From NCBI RefSeq assembly GCF_030463535.1, contig NC_132892.1, positions 30,963,436-31,027,435 of the forward strand: a stretch of DNA of 64,000 bases, in the 5' to 3' direction. This document shows positions 43,531 through 55,514 of the stretch, piece by piece. A program made the position numbers and the translations under genes. A model generated the notes under the pieces. It was not told the origin of the DNA. It worked only from the letters and a program-made list of their open reading frames with translations, and searched no databases. Source of the DNA: Salminus brasiliensis. Lineage: Eukaryota > Chordata > Actinopteri > Characiformes > Bryconidae. Each line of letters opens with the position of its first letter. The stretch's first letter is position 1.

Positions 43531-43570
43531 CCAGTGAGGGTGGTTTTCAGTGGTGGGGCAGTGAGGGTCA
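43531..43570 (-). repeat. Inverted snippet of the 27-bp array
   Basis: CCAGTGAGGGTGGTTTTCAG and TGGTGGGGCAGTGAGGGT are the array unit in reverse orientation, the only inverted units in the 7.7-kb region, followed by CACTACACTCGC and truncated copy C. Confidence 0.95.
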
Positions 43571-43679
43571 CTACACTCGCTTTTAGGAATTTAATTTTTC
43601 GTTGATGCTGCAGAAGCACGTCGGCCATTCCTTAGAAACATCTTCAAACGTGGATATATTGTGATGTATGCCTTCTGCC
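43571..43679. repeat. Segmental duplication, truncated copy C
   Basis: Only the last 109 bp of the low-copy segment (from CTTTTAGGAATTTAATTTTTC) remain. It shares the TAA-creating base with copy D. Confidence 0.93.
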
Positions 43680-45733
43680 CCACCACTGAAAACCACCCCA
43701 CTGCCCCACTACTGAAAACCACCCTCACTGCCCTACCACTGAAAACCACCCCACTGCCCCACCACTGAAAACCACCCCACTGCCCCACTACTGAAAACCA
43801 CCCTCACTGCCCCACCACTGAAAACCACCCCACTGCCCCACCACTGAAAACCACCCTCACTGCCCCACTACTGAAAACCACCCTCACTGCCCCACCACTG
43901 AAAACCACCCTCACTGCCCCACTATTGAAAACCACCCTCACTGCCCCACTATTGAAAACCACCCTCACTGCCCCACCACTGAAAACCACCCTCACTGCCC
44001 CACCACTGAAAAACCACCCTCACTGCCCCACCACTGAAAACCACCCTCACTGCCCCACCACTGAAAACCACCCTCACTGCCCCACTACTGAAAACCTCCC
44101 TCACTGCCCCACTACTGAAAACCACCCCACTGCCCCACCACTGAAACCCCCCCTCACTGTCCCACTACTGAAACCACCCTCACTGTCCCACTACTGAAAA
44201 CCTCCCTCACTGCTCCACTACTGAAAGCCACCCTCACTGCCCCACCACTGAAAACCACCCTCACTGTCCCACTACTGAAAACCTCCCTCACTGCCCCACT
44301 ACTGAAAACCACCCTCACTGCCCCACTACTGAAAACCTCCCTCACTGCCCCACTACTGAAAACCACCCTCACTGCCCCACTACTGAAAACCTCCCTCACT
44401 GCCCCACCACTGAAAACCCCCCTCACTGTCCCACTACTGAAAACCTCCCTCACTGTCCCACTACTGAAAACCACCCTCACTGCCCCACTACTGAAAACCA
44501 CCCTCACTGCCCCACCACTGAAAACCACCCTCACTGCCCCACTACTGAAAACCACCCTCACTGCCCCACCACTGAAAACCACCCTCACTGCCCCACTACT
44601 GAAAACCTCCCTCACTGCCCCACCACTAAAAAAAACTCCCTCACTGCCCTACTACTGAAAACCACCCTCACTGCCCCACCACTGAAAACCACCCTCACTG
44701 CCCCACCACTGAAAACCACCCTCACTGCCCCACCACTAAAAAAAACTCCCTCACTGCCCCACTACTGAAACCACCCTCACTGTCCCACTACTGAAAACCA
44801 CCCTCACTGCCCCACTACTGAAAACCACCCTCACTGCTCCACTACTGAAAACCTCCCTCACTGTCCCACCACTGAAAACCTCCATCACTGTCCCACCACT
44901 GAAAACCACCCTCACTGCCCCACCACTGAAAACCACCCTCACTGCCCCACTACTGAAAACCACCCCACTGTCCCACTACTGAAAACCACCCTCACTGCCC
45001 CACTACTGAAAACCACCCTCACTGCTCCACTACTGAAAACCACCCTCACTGCCCCACTACTGAAAACCACCCTCACTGCTCCACTACTGAAAACCTCCCT
45101 CACTGTCCCACCACTGAAAACCTCCATCACTGTCCCACCACTGAAAACCACCCTCACTGCCCCACCACTGAAAACCACCCTCACTGCCCCACCACTGAAA
45201 ACCACCCTCACTGCCCCACCACTGAAAACCACCCCACTGCCCTACTACTGAAAACCACCCTCACTGCCCCACCACTGAAAACCACCCCACTGCCCCACTA
45301 CTGAAAACCACCCTCACTGCTCCACTACTGAAAACCTCCATCACTGTCCCACCACTGAAAACCACCCTCACTGCCCCACCACTGAAAACCACCCTCACTG
45401 CCCCACCACTGAAAACCACCCTCACTGCCCCACTACTGAAAACCACCCCACTGTCCCACTACTGAAAACCACCCTCACTGCCCCACTACTGAAAACCCCC
45501 CTCACTGTCCCACTACTGAAAACCACCCTCACTGCCCCACTACTGAAAACCACCCTCACTGCTCCACTACTGAAAACCTCCCTCACTGTCCCACCACTGA
45601 AAACCTCCATCACTGTCCCACCACTGAAAGCCACCCTCACTGCCCTACTACTGAAAACCACCCCACTGCCCCACTACTGAAAACCACCCTCACTGCCCCA
45701 CTATTGAAAACCACCCTCACTGCCCCACCACTT
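43680..45733. repeat. 27-bp array block C
   Basis: About 76 units. Its beginning matches block D (offset about 3,040-3,075 bp) and its end matches the end of block A (offset 3,500 bp), so it looks like a recombinant of the two. A CCACTAAAAAAAACTCC variant first appears at about 44621. Confidence 0.96.
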
Positions 45734-46737
45734 GTAACCACTTCCAACTACCATAGAACACATTTAGCAACATCATAGCAACCACTTAGCAATTTAATAG
45801 CAACTACTTCGGATACTAGTGACCAGCTAGCAACATCATAGCAACTACCTAGGATAACATAGCAACCACTAGTAACGACTTCGAAATACCATAACAATCA
45901 CCTGGAATACCAAAGTACACACTTAGCAACACCCTAGCAACCACTTAGCAACACCATAGCAACTACCTGGGATAGCATATTGACTGGCTAGCAACATCAA
46001 AGCAACCACTTAGCAACACCAGAGCAACCACTAGTAACCACTTAGAAATGCCATAGCAACCAGCTGGAATACCATAGCGCACACACTTACCTTACACTTA
46101 CACTATAGCAACCACTTAGCAACACCATACCAACTACCTGGGATGCCATAGTGACCACCTAGCAACATCATAGCAACCACTTAGTAACACCAGAGCAACT
46201 ACATGGGATACCATGGCAACTACTTAGCAGCCACCTAGAAAACCATAGCAACTACCCGGGATACCACTAAGACCAGCGTACCTACTGCCTGGAAGTGAAG
46301 TATTTGAGCTTTTTATAGTTAGATTTTGCTTTGATAAAAAAACAGAAGTGACCAGTGATCGGACCTCATGCAGGGGTCCTGACTTAGTCAGTGGGGTCCC
46401 TGATACTCATATACACTGCAGCCACAGACATACTCACACTAATTACAGCTTTAATCGTGTGATGTGACACGCAGGCACAAAACAGAAGAGCCTCACGTGA
46501 GGTTTTTAGTTTCATGTTCACCAGCATCACAGGAGCCATCAAAGAGTTCCAGCAGATGACAGCTGGGCCGATCACCAAGCATGCACTCAAGCTCGCTGGG
46601 CACGTTATACAGCCACACCCACTTCTTCGGTTTCTTCAGATTTCGCTTTTAGGAATTTAATTTTTCGTTGATGCTGCAGAAGCACGTCGGCCATTCCTTA
46701 GAAACATCTTCAAACGTGGATATATTGTGATGTATGC
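45734..46737. repeat. Segmental duplication, copy D
   Basis: Third full copy of the 1-kb unit; the frame equivalent to 40686 starts at 46514 but meets a TAA within the hydrophobic stretch. Confidence 0.95.
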
Positions 46738-48592
46738 CTTCTGCCCCACCACTGAAAACCACCCCACTGCCCCACTACTGAAAACCACCCTCACTGCCCC
46801 ACCACTGAAAACCACCCCACTGCCCCACCACTGAAAACCACCCCACTGCCCCACTACTGAAAACCACCCTCACTGCCCCACCACTGAAAACCACCCCACT
46901 GCCCCACCACTGAAAACCACCCTCACTGCCCCACTACTGAAAACCACCCTCACTGCCCCACCACTGAAAAACCACCCTCACTGCCCCACCACTGAAAACC
47001 ACCCTCACTGCCCCACTATTGAAAACCACCCTCACTGCCCCACTATTGAAAACCACCCTCACTGCCCCACCACTGAAAACCACCCTCACTGCCCCACCAC
47101 TGAAAACCACCCTCACTGCCCCACCACTGAAAACCACCCTCACTGCCCCACCACTGAAAACCACCCTCACTGCCCCACTACTGAAAACCTCCCTCACTGC
47201 CCCACTACTGAAAACCACCCCACTGCCCCACCACTGAAACCCCCCCTCACTGTCCCACTACTGAAACCACCCTCACTGTCCCACTACTGAAAACCTCCCT
47301 CACTGCTCCACTACTGAAAGCCACCCTCACTGCCCCACCACTGAAAACCACCCTCACTGTCCCACTACTGAAAACCTCCCTCACTGCCCCACTACTGAAA
47401 ACCACCCTCACTGCCCCACTACTGAAAACCTCCCTCACTGCCCCACTACTGAAAACCACCCTCACTGCCCCACTACTGAAAACCTCCCTCACTGCCCCAC
47501 CACTGAAAACCCCCCTCACTGTCCCACTACTGAAAACCTCCCTCACTGTCCCACTACTGAAAACCACCCTCACTGCCCCACTACTGAAAACCACCCTCAC
47601 TGCCCCACCACTGAAAACCACCCTCACTGCCCCACTACTGAAAACCTCCCTCACTGCCCCACCACTAAAAAAAACTCCCTCACTGCCCTACTACTGAAAA
47701 CCACCCTCACTGCCCCACCACTGAAAACCACCCTCACTGCCCCACCACTGAAAACCTCCCTCACTGCCCCACCACTGAAAACCCCCCTCACTGTCCCACC
47801 ACTGAAAACCACCCTCACTGCCCCACCACTAAAAAAAACTCCCTCACTGCCCCACTACTGAAACCACCCTCACTGTCCCACTACTGAAAACCTCCCTCAC
47901 TGCCCCACCACTGAAAACCTCCCTCACTGCCCCACTACTGAAACCACCCTCACTGTCCCACTACTGAAAACCTCCCTCACTGCCCCACCACTGAAAACCA
48001 CCCTCACTGCCCCACCACTGAAAACCTCCCTCACTGCCCCACTACTGAAACCACCCTCACTGCCCCACCACTGAAAAACCACCCTCACTGCCCCACTACT
48101 GAAACCACCCTCACTGTCCCACTACTGAAAACCTCCCTCACTGCCCCACCACTGAAAAACCACCCTCACTGCCCTACTACTGAAAACCACCCCACTGCCC
48201 CACTACTGAAAACCACCCTCACTGCCCCACTACTGAAAACCTCCCTCACTGCCCCACCACTAAAAAAAACTCCCTCACTGCCCTACTACTGAAAACCACC
48301 CTCACTGCCCCACCACTGAAAACCACCCTCACTGCCCCACCACTGAAAACCACCCTCACTGCCCCACCACTAAAAAAAACTCCCTTACTGCCCCACCACT
48401 GAAAACCACCCTCACTGCCCCACTACTGAAAACCACCCTCACTGCCCCACCACTGAAAACCTCCCTCACTGCCCCACTACTGAAAACCACCCTCACTGCC
48501 CCACTACTGAAAACCACCCTCACTGCCCCACTACTGAAAACCTCCCTCACTGCCCCACCACTAAAAAACCACCCTCACTGTCCCACTACTGA
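46738..48592. repeat. 27-bp array block D
   Basis: About 69 units with several CCACTAAAAAAAACTCC variants. It ends abruptly at CCTGGACGCCCCCCAG, the start of the Ser-rich terminal exon. Confidence 0.96.
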
Positions 48593-48609
48593 AAACCTGG
48601 ACGCCCCCC

Positions 48610-48649
48610 AGTCCAGCCAGCACAGCGTGGAGGATGTGTTCAACTCCAT

Positions 48650-48680
<31 letters not shown>

Positions 48681-48738
48681 TCACCTGATTCACCATCATT
48701 AAGCCCTGATTTACCACCAAACCAGGTGTTGATCTGAG
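48610..48738 (+). CDS. Unidentified Ser/Pro-rich terminal exon, copy 1
   Basis: After GACGCCCCCCAG, an acceptor-like site, the plus strand reads 'SSQHSVEDVFNSI', a run of Ser coded by (AGC)n, then 'PDSPSLSPDLPPNQVLI' and TGA. A near-identical exon lies inverted at 56413-56533, where the Ser run is short and the end differs. Two copies with conserved reading sense suggest a real C-terminal exon of an unknown protein. The 5' partner is not visible: the 27-bp array occupies the upstream side. It may be a dead copy. Confidence 0.5.
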
Positions 48739-49386
48739 GAGAACTCTAAATAATACTAGACTCCATGAGAGAGGAGAACTTTGGAGATGTTCTAATGATG
48801 AACACAGTGATGGAGAACCTCCACCTCTTTCTGTATTAGAATTTCACACTTCAGCCCTGCAGCTCATCTAAGAGAGCTTATCTCAGAACCATGACTTGAT
48901 CTGAGTCTGTAAGTGGACGGATGTCATTCCAGTGGATCTGTACCTTTACTATTATTCGAGCTTTTATTATGCTACTATTATTAGGCTATTATTAGAGCTT
49001 AGAGCACCCCTATCAGTTAATCTGCAGTTCCACCTCCGCTCATAATCGCTCAGCCTTCTGTGTAAGTTTGGGAAAGGCAAAGCATGAAGAAAGCAGGATA
49101 CAAACATACCCACAAAGGGTTTCTTTTATTAAGGTTTCCCATGACTGGAAACAATAGAGGGCAGTGAACAGGGCAAACACGGTATACTGTAGATACACCA
49201 GGCACAGATAAGGAACTCTCTGTTGAACTTAGAGGAGCATGTGTAGAAGGTGGGGCTACAGAGTAAACACAGATGGCTTATAGAAAATGAAAGATGGCAG
49301 ATGCATTTAGGGACAGCGCTCATCAACCGCAGGGTTTGGAGGAGGTTTAGGGCACCAAAATTAGATTCCCACATTGCACTGTGATT
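48739..49386. other. 3' flank of the terminal exon, no further gene
   Basis: Homology with the inverted copy extends to about 48830 (CATGAGAGAGGAGAACTTTG, GAACACAGTGATGGAGAACC). Beyond that nothing is recognised. Confidence 0.5.
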
Positions 49387-49580
49387 TCCACGCCGTTACG
49401 TAAACATCTCGTATCTCCATTTTTGCAGTTTCTCACTTTTCCACATAATGTGAATAATGAGCAGTTCTTCTTTATTCTGTATCAGAATGTCCTGATGAAT
49501 GGACCAATAGAAAGGCTCCATTTCTACGTTGACTTCCATGGAAAGTTCAGAAGTTTTTTCCTCCTCCTGTAAAGTCGATG
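49387..49580. repeat. Dispersed repeat with GAATGGACCAATAGAAA
   Basis: Shares GAATGGACCAATAGAAA and GTTGACTTCCAT-type blocks with 59250-59340; weaker matches are near 51300 and, reversed, 58470-58600. An old dispersed element of unknown class. Confidence 0.5.
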
Positions 49581-49653
49581 TTTTGGAGATGAAGCCAAAG
49601 CTAGTTAGTCATTTACACTAAAATATACATATATACATACACCAATATATCTC

Positions 49654-50640
49654 TCCAGCTAGCTAGCTAGCCACTATGTTGCCAACTAGCTTTACTATGG
49701 TATAGCGAAACATGGACAGGCTAGCAGTATAGCCGGCTAGCTATGAATTCTAATGATCTAATGGATGGTAAATTGGACGGCAAACAGCAGTTTAGGTTGA
49801 GTAGAGCATGACGCTGTCTATCTGCTAACTTCTCTCCAGCTAGCTAGCCACTAGGTTGCCAATTAGATCTACTATGGCCTAGTGAAACATGTACAGGCTA
49901 GCAGCATAGCCGACTAGCTATGAATTCTAATGATCTAATGGATGGTAAATTGGACGGCAAACAGCAGTTTAGGTTGAGTAGAACTTCTCTCCAGATAGCT
50001 AGCCACTAGGTTGCCAATTAGATCTACTATGGCCTAGTGAAACATGTACAGGCTAGCAGCATAGCCGACCATCTATGAATTCTAATGGATGGTAAACTGG
50101 ACGGCAAACAGCAGTTTAGGTTGAGTAGAACTTCTCTCCAGTTAGCTAGCCACTAGGTTGCCAACTAGATCTACTGTGATCTAGCTGACTAGCAATGAAA
50201 TCCAGCAGATGTCCGACTGGATGGCTCACACCAGTTTAGATTACTTGAGTAGATCATGACATATGGACAGGCTAGCAGTATAGCTGACAAGCTATGAAAT
50301 CTGATGATCTAATGGATGGTAAATTGGACGGCAAACAGCAGTCAGTTTAGGTTGAGTAGAACTTTTCTCTCCAGCTACATTTTACATTTGTGGCATTTAG
50401 CTGACGCTCTTATCCAGAGTGACTTACAAGGTTACTCGTATTACACAGGTGGGCCACTGTAGTGTTAGGAGTCTTGCCCAGGGACTCTTATTGGTGTAGC
50501 ACAGCATAGTCACCCAGACTGGGAATCGAACCCCAGTCTCCCACATGGTGTGGTTGGCTATCTGCTCTCCAGCTAGCGAGCCACTTGTTTGCCAACTAGA
50601 TCTGCATGGTCTAGCCGAACCATTTAATGGATGTCAGATG
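49654..50640. repeat. CTAGCTAGCCACTAGGTTGCC array, split by a SINE
   Basis: Five or six units of about 150-230 bp, each opening CTCTCCAGCTAGCTAGCCAC and containing GGATGGTAAATTGGACGGCA and GCAGTTTAGGTTGAGTAGA. A SINE at 50376-50556 separates the last units. Confidence 0.9.
50376..50556 (-). mobile_element. tRNA-derived SINE-like copy inside the array
   Basis: Begins ATTTTACATTTGTGGCATTT and AGCTGACGCTCTTATCCAG, and has CTGGGAATCGAACCCCAGTC (reverse B box). The first block is the reverse of the LINE-like tail at about 2466-2505, as expected for a SINE mobilised by that LINE. Confidence 0.8.
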
Positions 50641-50747
50641 TCGGGGTGGCACACACCAGTGTAGGTCATTTGGGTAAAGCCGGAGACGTTATAAATGGAG
50701 AGGCCGACTACTGGTTGAAATATGAATGGGAATTGGCATGGCATCCA

Positions 50748-50797
50748 CTTACGGCCCACTTACGGTCCACTTACGGCCCACTTACGGCCCACTTAAG
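50748..50797. repeat. 12-bp CCCACTTACGGC repeat
   Basis: About four units of CCACTTACGGCC/T. Confidence 0.85.
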
Positions 50798-51461
50798 GCA
50801 ACAAAAACACTAAAAACTCAAATCAGTGATTTCAAATCTAATCTGATCTTCACTTCTGTTCTCTCCTCAGCCACAGAGAAAGAGGTCTGATCTTGCAGGA
50901 CTGGAAATATTTTCCCGTTGCCATTGGCTAGATTGCCAACAACTGGCTCTATTATAGTCTGGCTAGCTGGGAAATGTAGTGGATGTCAGAGTGGATGGCT
51001 TACACCTGCCCTGTGTTTATTTTGATAAATGTTCACCTGACGCTGTGCACACCTGTGGTATTGTTTGCTGGCCAATAGAGCTTTAGACACACCTCTGGCA
51101 TGCCACAGATTTCCGAGAAACAGATTAGCAGCAAATCTCATGACGTCTCGGGACAGAGCAAGGTGTACTGTGCAGTTATTTTTACTCAGTGCTAATTACT
51201 CAGCATAAGTATTTATGAAATATGAACTCATATCACTGCTGTCCTCCAAATATCTGCAAACCAGAACTTTCTTAACTTAAAAAACCTTCATAAAGTCATT
51301 TTCGAGGATTTCTATTGATCCATTTATCATGAAATATTTAGAAAAATGTCAAAAATGAAGATACAGTGTTTTTGAGAGAGTGAGGATATGTAGAAGGTGT
51401 CCTTCACCCTACCCCTGACCCAACTCGACTAGGTCCTCACCCAGCCAGGCCAGCCACACCA
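50798..51461. other. No gene seen
   Basis: Upstream flank of the LITAF-related fragment. No clear TATA box. Confidence 0.4.
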
Positions 51462-51711
51462 TTGCACTGTAAACCTTCTGAGGATGGACTGACACTACAG
51501 GGACGTAATCCCGCTCGCTCACTTCCCGGTGTGTGTCAGCGGTGCGAGGGAACCGGTTGTGGAATGCTGCTGGAGGCCATTCTGCTTCTGTTTTATCTGT
51601 TCATCTGTGAGACACTTGCCGTTTCCTGGGTTCATGTACAGTCTCCTCACAGCTCTCAGAAGGGAAGCATCGAAATCAGCACACACCCATCAGTCGCTAC
51701 ACAAAGCCCAG
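51462..51711 (+). CDS. Possible 5' exon of the LITAF-related gene
   Basis: Ends in a good donor, GCCCAG|GTACGT. Spliced to 52606 it stays open and in frame with the next exon, so it is either 5' UTR or coding. From ATG 51564 it would code a signal-peptide-like start, 'MLLEAILLLFYLFICETLAV'. The more conservative start is ATG 52620. The frame may be open by chance. Confidence 0.4.
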
Positions 51712-52195
51712 GTACGTTTTCCAGCGTGTGATTGTGTGTTTAGGCTGTTTACCGAGGGCTTTGTTGATCTTTGGAGGTTATGAAAGGATGCTGGAGAGAA
51801 GCTCTGAGGTGTGATTACTGATGCTCATTTTAATGATCAGCTCGGTACGTTATTGGTTACTTTGGCTCTCAGTTATTAGGTGTGTTTGTTTAAATTCGTT
51901 CACTCAGAATAAAAACAGTGACCGTGTCTCACCATGGTCACATGATCGTATCTACTCAATTTGACCTCAGAAAGGGTTTACTGAATGTTTGGAGGTATTT
52001 TTATAGTCCTAAAAGCACTTGCTTTGATATAAATTATGATATTATTTATATTATAGAAATTATTTATAATAAAAAAAATTGAACAATTCAGTCACACAAA
52101 CCATTTTAGAAAACATATCTCATAATAATAAATGAAATATCCTCTAAAAGATTCATTTCAGTATCATTACAATCCCACACAATGTGTTTGCACCT
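51712..52195. other. Intron of the LITAF-related gene
   Basis: AT-rich, nothing recognised. Confidence 0.4.
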
Positions 52196-52440
52196 ATGAG
52201 TCAAAACATTATGACCACTCCCAGCTCATTTGAATAGCATTGTTTATCTCAGTGCTGCAGGTGAAGGTCTGGGATATCAGTCAGCTGAACATTCGTCAAA
52301 TGTCTCGGATGTGGGAAAAATGGGCAGTGCAAATACCTGAGCCACACTGATAAAGGTCAAATAGCTGCAGCCAGCATAGCTTTGAAGGCAATTAAGAATT
52401 TAGTTGGAACTGCCACAACATTATGACCATTATGGCATTC
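52196..52440. mobile_element. Possible short element with ACATTATGACCA ends
   Basis: CAAAACATTATGACCACTC on the left and CCACAACATTATGACCATTA on the right in the same orientation; GAGTGTTTGATAAAG-like interior text is absent. It resembles the AACATTA element family loosely. Confidence 0.35.
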
Positions 52441-52619
52441 TAGAGAACACTCACTGTATCCACTGTACATCTGCCCTTCTCTGGACCTCCAGACAGATAA
52501 CAGCAGGCTTGTTTCCTCTCCTTCTCTGAGATAATTACGGTACTTTCGAGATGCACAGTGTATTGACCGATGCAAATGAACATTCCCTGTTTTATGTTCC
52601 TGCAGACACAGCCGCATCA

Positions 52620-54747
52620 ATGTATTCCACATACACCATGGGAGTGCCTCAGCCAAAGGTCACCGTAGTCCAAGCTGGGGCTTCTACAATAATCCAACAA
52701 CCGGCCCAACATATAATCCAGGCTCCAAAGCCAGCAGTGATGGTTCAGGCTGGAGTTTCCCCTACTGTAATCCAGGCTGCGCCTCAAACAACATATGTTT
52801 ATCAGCAGCCCCGGGTTTTACCCTCTGTAATCCAGCCTGCAATGACTGTAGTCCAGCCCCAGGTTCTACCCACCATGGTTCAGCCAGGAGTAACAGTGTA
52901 CCAGACCCCACCAGCCCAGCAAGTGGGTGAGTATGCTCAGTGTTTGCTTTTTTTGTTTAGCTTGTTGGTGTTAGTGTGACATTAGACCACAATCCAGACA
53001 CACTTATCCAGTAAGCAGTACCAGAACCTCAGAACTTCAGCCAGTTCATTGTGATCACCTTCCATTAATTCTGTTGGTCCTACATGTGCCACCCAAACAG
53101 TGGACTCTCCGAGATGTGATCCCTACAGTCCTGTTAGGTCCACAGATCCACAGATTGGGTTGGACCGAGATCTGGAGAATCTGGAGAATTTGGAGGCCAG
53201 GGTGACATCCTTAAACTCTTCATCATGTTCCTCAAACCATTCCCAAACAGTGTGTGCAGACTGGCAGGAGCATTATCCTGCTGAAACACTGCCATCTGGG
53301 AACACTATTACCATGAAGGGCTGTAACTGGTCCACAATGATGTTTAGGTAGGAGGCACTTGTCCAACTGAAGTCCATGTGAATACCCAGAACCCAGGGTT
53401 TCCCAGCAGAACATTGTCCAGAACCTGACACCCCCTCCACTGATAAATAGTGCAGACTTGGCCCAACACCCTATCACTAGTTTGTGGAATATCTTCTTGT
53501 GTTCTCAAAACTTGGGTCATATGACCTCAAATCAATATCATGACTAATTTTTACATCAATTATGATTAATAAACCTATAGAATATTATGGAAACTGCTCG
53601 AGTTGATCAGTTGGCTCAGTGTTTGAGTTCGCCTCCATGTTGCTTTTTTAATGGAAGGACTAACAGAATTAGCGTAGACTCTGTGGATTACAGGTTCTGA
53701 ATTTTGGTATTGATTAAATTTTAATTACCCGACCCAAACAGGAGCCTTGTTGTTTCGGAGATGCTCCAGTCCATTCGTCTGGCCTTAATGCTTCGGCCCT
53801 GGTCAAAGCCCATTTCTCCCACATCCAACACATCGACTATTAGATTATACATATCCTGATTTCAGGAATCAATTTAGAAATGCAAAGTTGCTCAAAACAA
53901 ATCCCACAATTTGATTGGATTGAGATCTGGAGAAGGTAGAGGCCAGGGCGACATCCTTGAACCCTTGGTCATGTTCCTCAAATCATTCCAGGAGCATTAT
54001 CCTTCTGAATCTTTGACAATTTGAAGACATTGCTGAAATATTACAGGATGATGACAAATCCTACACCTGACAACATATGAGGTTACACATAGGACCCGGC
54101 CCATCCCCTTCCCCCATATCCGATCAGCAACACTTCCAGCTGGGGCAAGGAAGATGATAAGACCCTAACCCTACCAGTCAAGGTCACTTATAACCGTCCC
54201 TTCACCCATACACTAATCAAGCACTACATGGCAAACGCTCCACAGGGGCCACCCGGTGGGCCCATCCGTTTGTCAGTGTTTTCATTGCTGAATTAAGCCC
54301 ATGACGCCTCTGGAAGGCTCAGCAGTGAAGTCTGGCATCCCAGACCCAATCTCAGCACCACTGTACCAACAGCATACGCACCAAGCAGCCTGTATCTTCC
54401 ACCATACGACACTTCAGCCCTTCTAAATCATCTCTCAGCTCCTTCTGGCAGTTCCTACATCCTCTGAATCCGAATTCAACCAGTCAAGATGCGACAGACT
54501 TCGCTACAGAACCCCTAACACCCACCTCTACTGGTCCAATATACACCTGCCACCCTCACATTATTTTATAATGTACTCATAGCTGGCTTCAGTGTAGTTA
54601 CCGCAATGCAACGTGGGACCTGTAGTTCAGTGCCTACATCTGCCAACACAACAATCTAGAAAGACATTTAACAAAAGCACACAACTCACTGTACTCACTC
54701 TGCTGTTTCTCTGGTGTTTCTTTGCAGTATACCGCCGTTATTACTGA
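52620..54747 (+). CDS. LITAF-related gene lacking the LITAF domain
   Basis: Main exon 52606-52926 (acceptor TTCCTGCAG|ACAC, donor GTGG|GTGAGTAT) plus a short last exon 54728-54747 (acceptor TTCTTTGCAG|TATACC). Together from ATG 52620 they give 108 residues: Val/Gln/Pro repeats such as 'VTVVQAG' and 'VIQPAMTVVQPQVLP', ending 'VYRRYY' and TGA. The main exon matches exon 2 of the LITAF-like gene at 62266-62066 in composition, repeat motif, phase and donor context. That gene ends 'VYRRM', so this one may have lost its zinc domain and kept the tail, or the tail match may be chance. Likely a paralogue of reduced or no function; transcript support is needed. Confidence 0.6.
53015..53490. mobile_element. 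Dispersed repeat, probably an old DNA transposon fragment
   Basis: Contains GGAGCATTATCCTGCTGAAA, AACACTATTACCATGAAGGG and TTTCCCAGCAGAACATTG, phrases I associate with a repeat common in fish. A diverged second copy starts near 53880. It lies in the intron of the LITAF-related gene. Confidence 0.45.
53740..54030. mobile_element. Second, diverged copy of the same repeat
   Basis: GATTGGATTGAGATCTGGAG, GGCGACATCCTTGAACCC and AGGAGCATTATCCTTCTGAA parallel 53150-53290. Confidence 0.5.
54031..54727. other. Intron remainder, no LITAF-domain exon seen
   Basis: Searched by eye for Cys-x-x-Cys coding segments like those at 61057-60925 and 59081-58976; none found on the plus strand. Confidence 0.5.
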
Positions 54748-54958
54748 GTCCATCCTGCAGGAGAACCTGGAGAGCCCCCAAACACCTGGAGAACTCCAAC
54801 CATGACTACATATGGAATTCTATAAGATATATATATATATTGGGTTTAACAGGTTAAAAATGTGTACTCTCTAATTAATCTATCATAAGAGGTGTTCAGA
54901 TGTTTTTTAAGGGTTTGAGAACTTCGGGTGTGCACTGGTAACCTTTCAAACCAGTAGA

Positions 54959-55107
54959 ACAGGGGTGGGGAACTGCAGTTTTGGAGGGCCGGAGTCCTGC
55001 ACACCTGATTCAGCTCATCTGTTAATCGCCAGGTTTAGCCGATGTGTTGGAGCAGGGAAATCAGCAAACTGTGCAGACTCCAGGCCTTCGGGCCCTTGGT
55101 TGAATAA
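54959..55107. mobile_element. hAT-like MITE fragment
   Basis: Starts CAGGGGTGGGGAACTGCAGT and TTGGAGGGCCGGAGTCCTGC, a hAT-type terminus common in fish. The right end (CTCCAGGCCTTCGGGCCC) is only a degenerate complement. Confidence 0.55.
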
Positions 55108-55514
55108 TTACCAGGACACAGTTTCACTGTTCTGGCTTTTGGAATCAGTAGATCAGAAGATGTGTAGAGGACGTTTAGATGTGCTGAACCGAATGTTTGT
55201 TTTTTTTCACCCCCAGACTGAGCAGTTTGCCTCCTGAAATTGAGTTTCCAATATTTAGAAATTTAGTGTTATAAGCTTGAGCTCACACAAATAAAGAGAT
55301 ATTTTGGTATATTTTGCGCTGTGATTGACAGTAGATGGTCAGAGAGGGTGTGAGGGTCGTGAGGACTGGTTAAATAGATTGCTTTTGTTCATCTTAACTG
55401 TAATTTTGTAATTGTATGTGTATATATTAATAAAAGACTTTATTTGACAGAAATAAAACCTGATAGTTATCACATGATGTACTGTTTTGAGTTATCATAT
55501 CAAATATCATATAC
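55108..55514. other. 3' flank of the LITAF-related gene
   Basis: AATAAA hexamers at about 55288 and 55430 are candidate polyadenylation signals for the plus-strand gene. Confidence 0.45.

Noticed and set aside
41309..48550. Many reverse-strand VVFSGGAVR repeat proteins
   Set aside because: The 27-bp unit is nine codons, so long frames are automatic. Frequent 25-bp units break every one of them.
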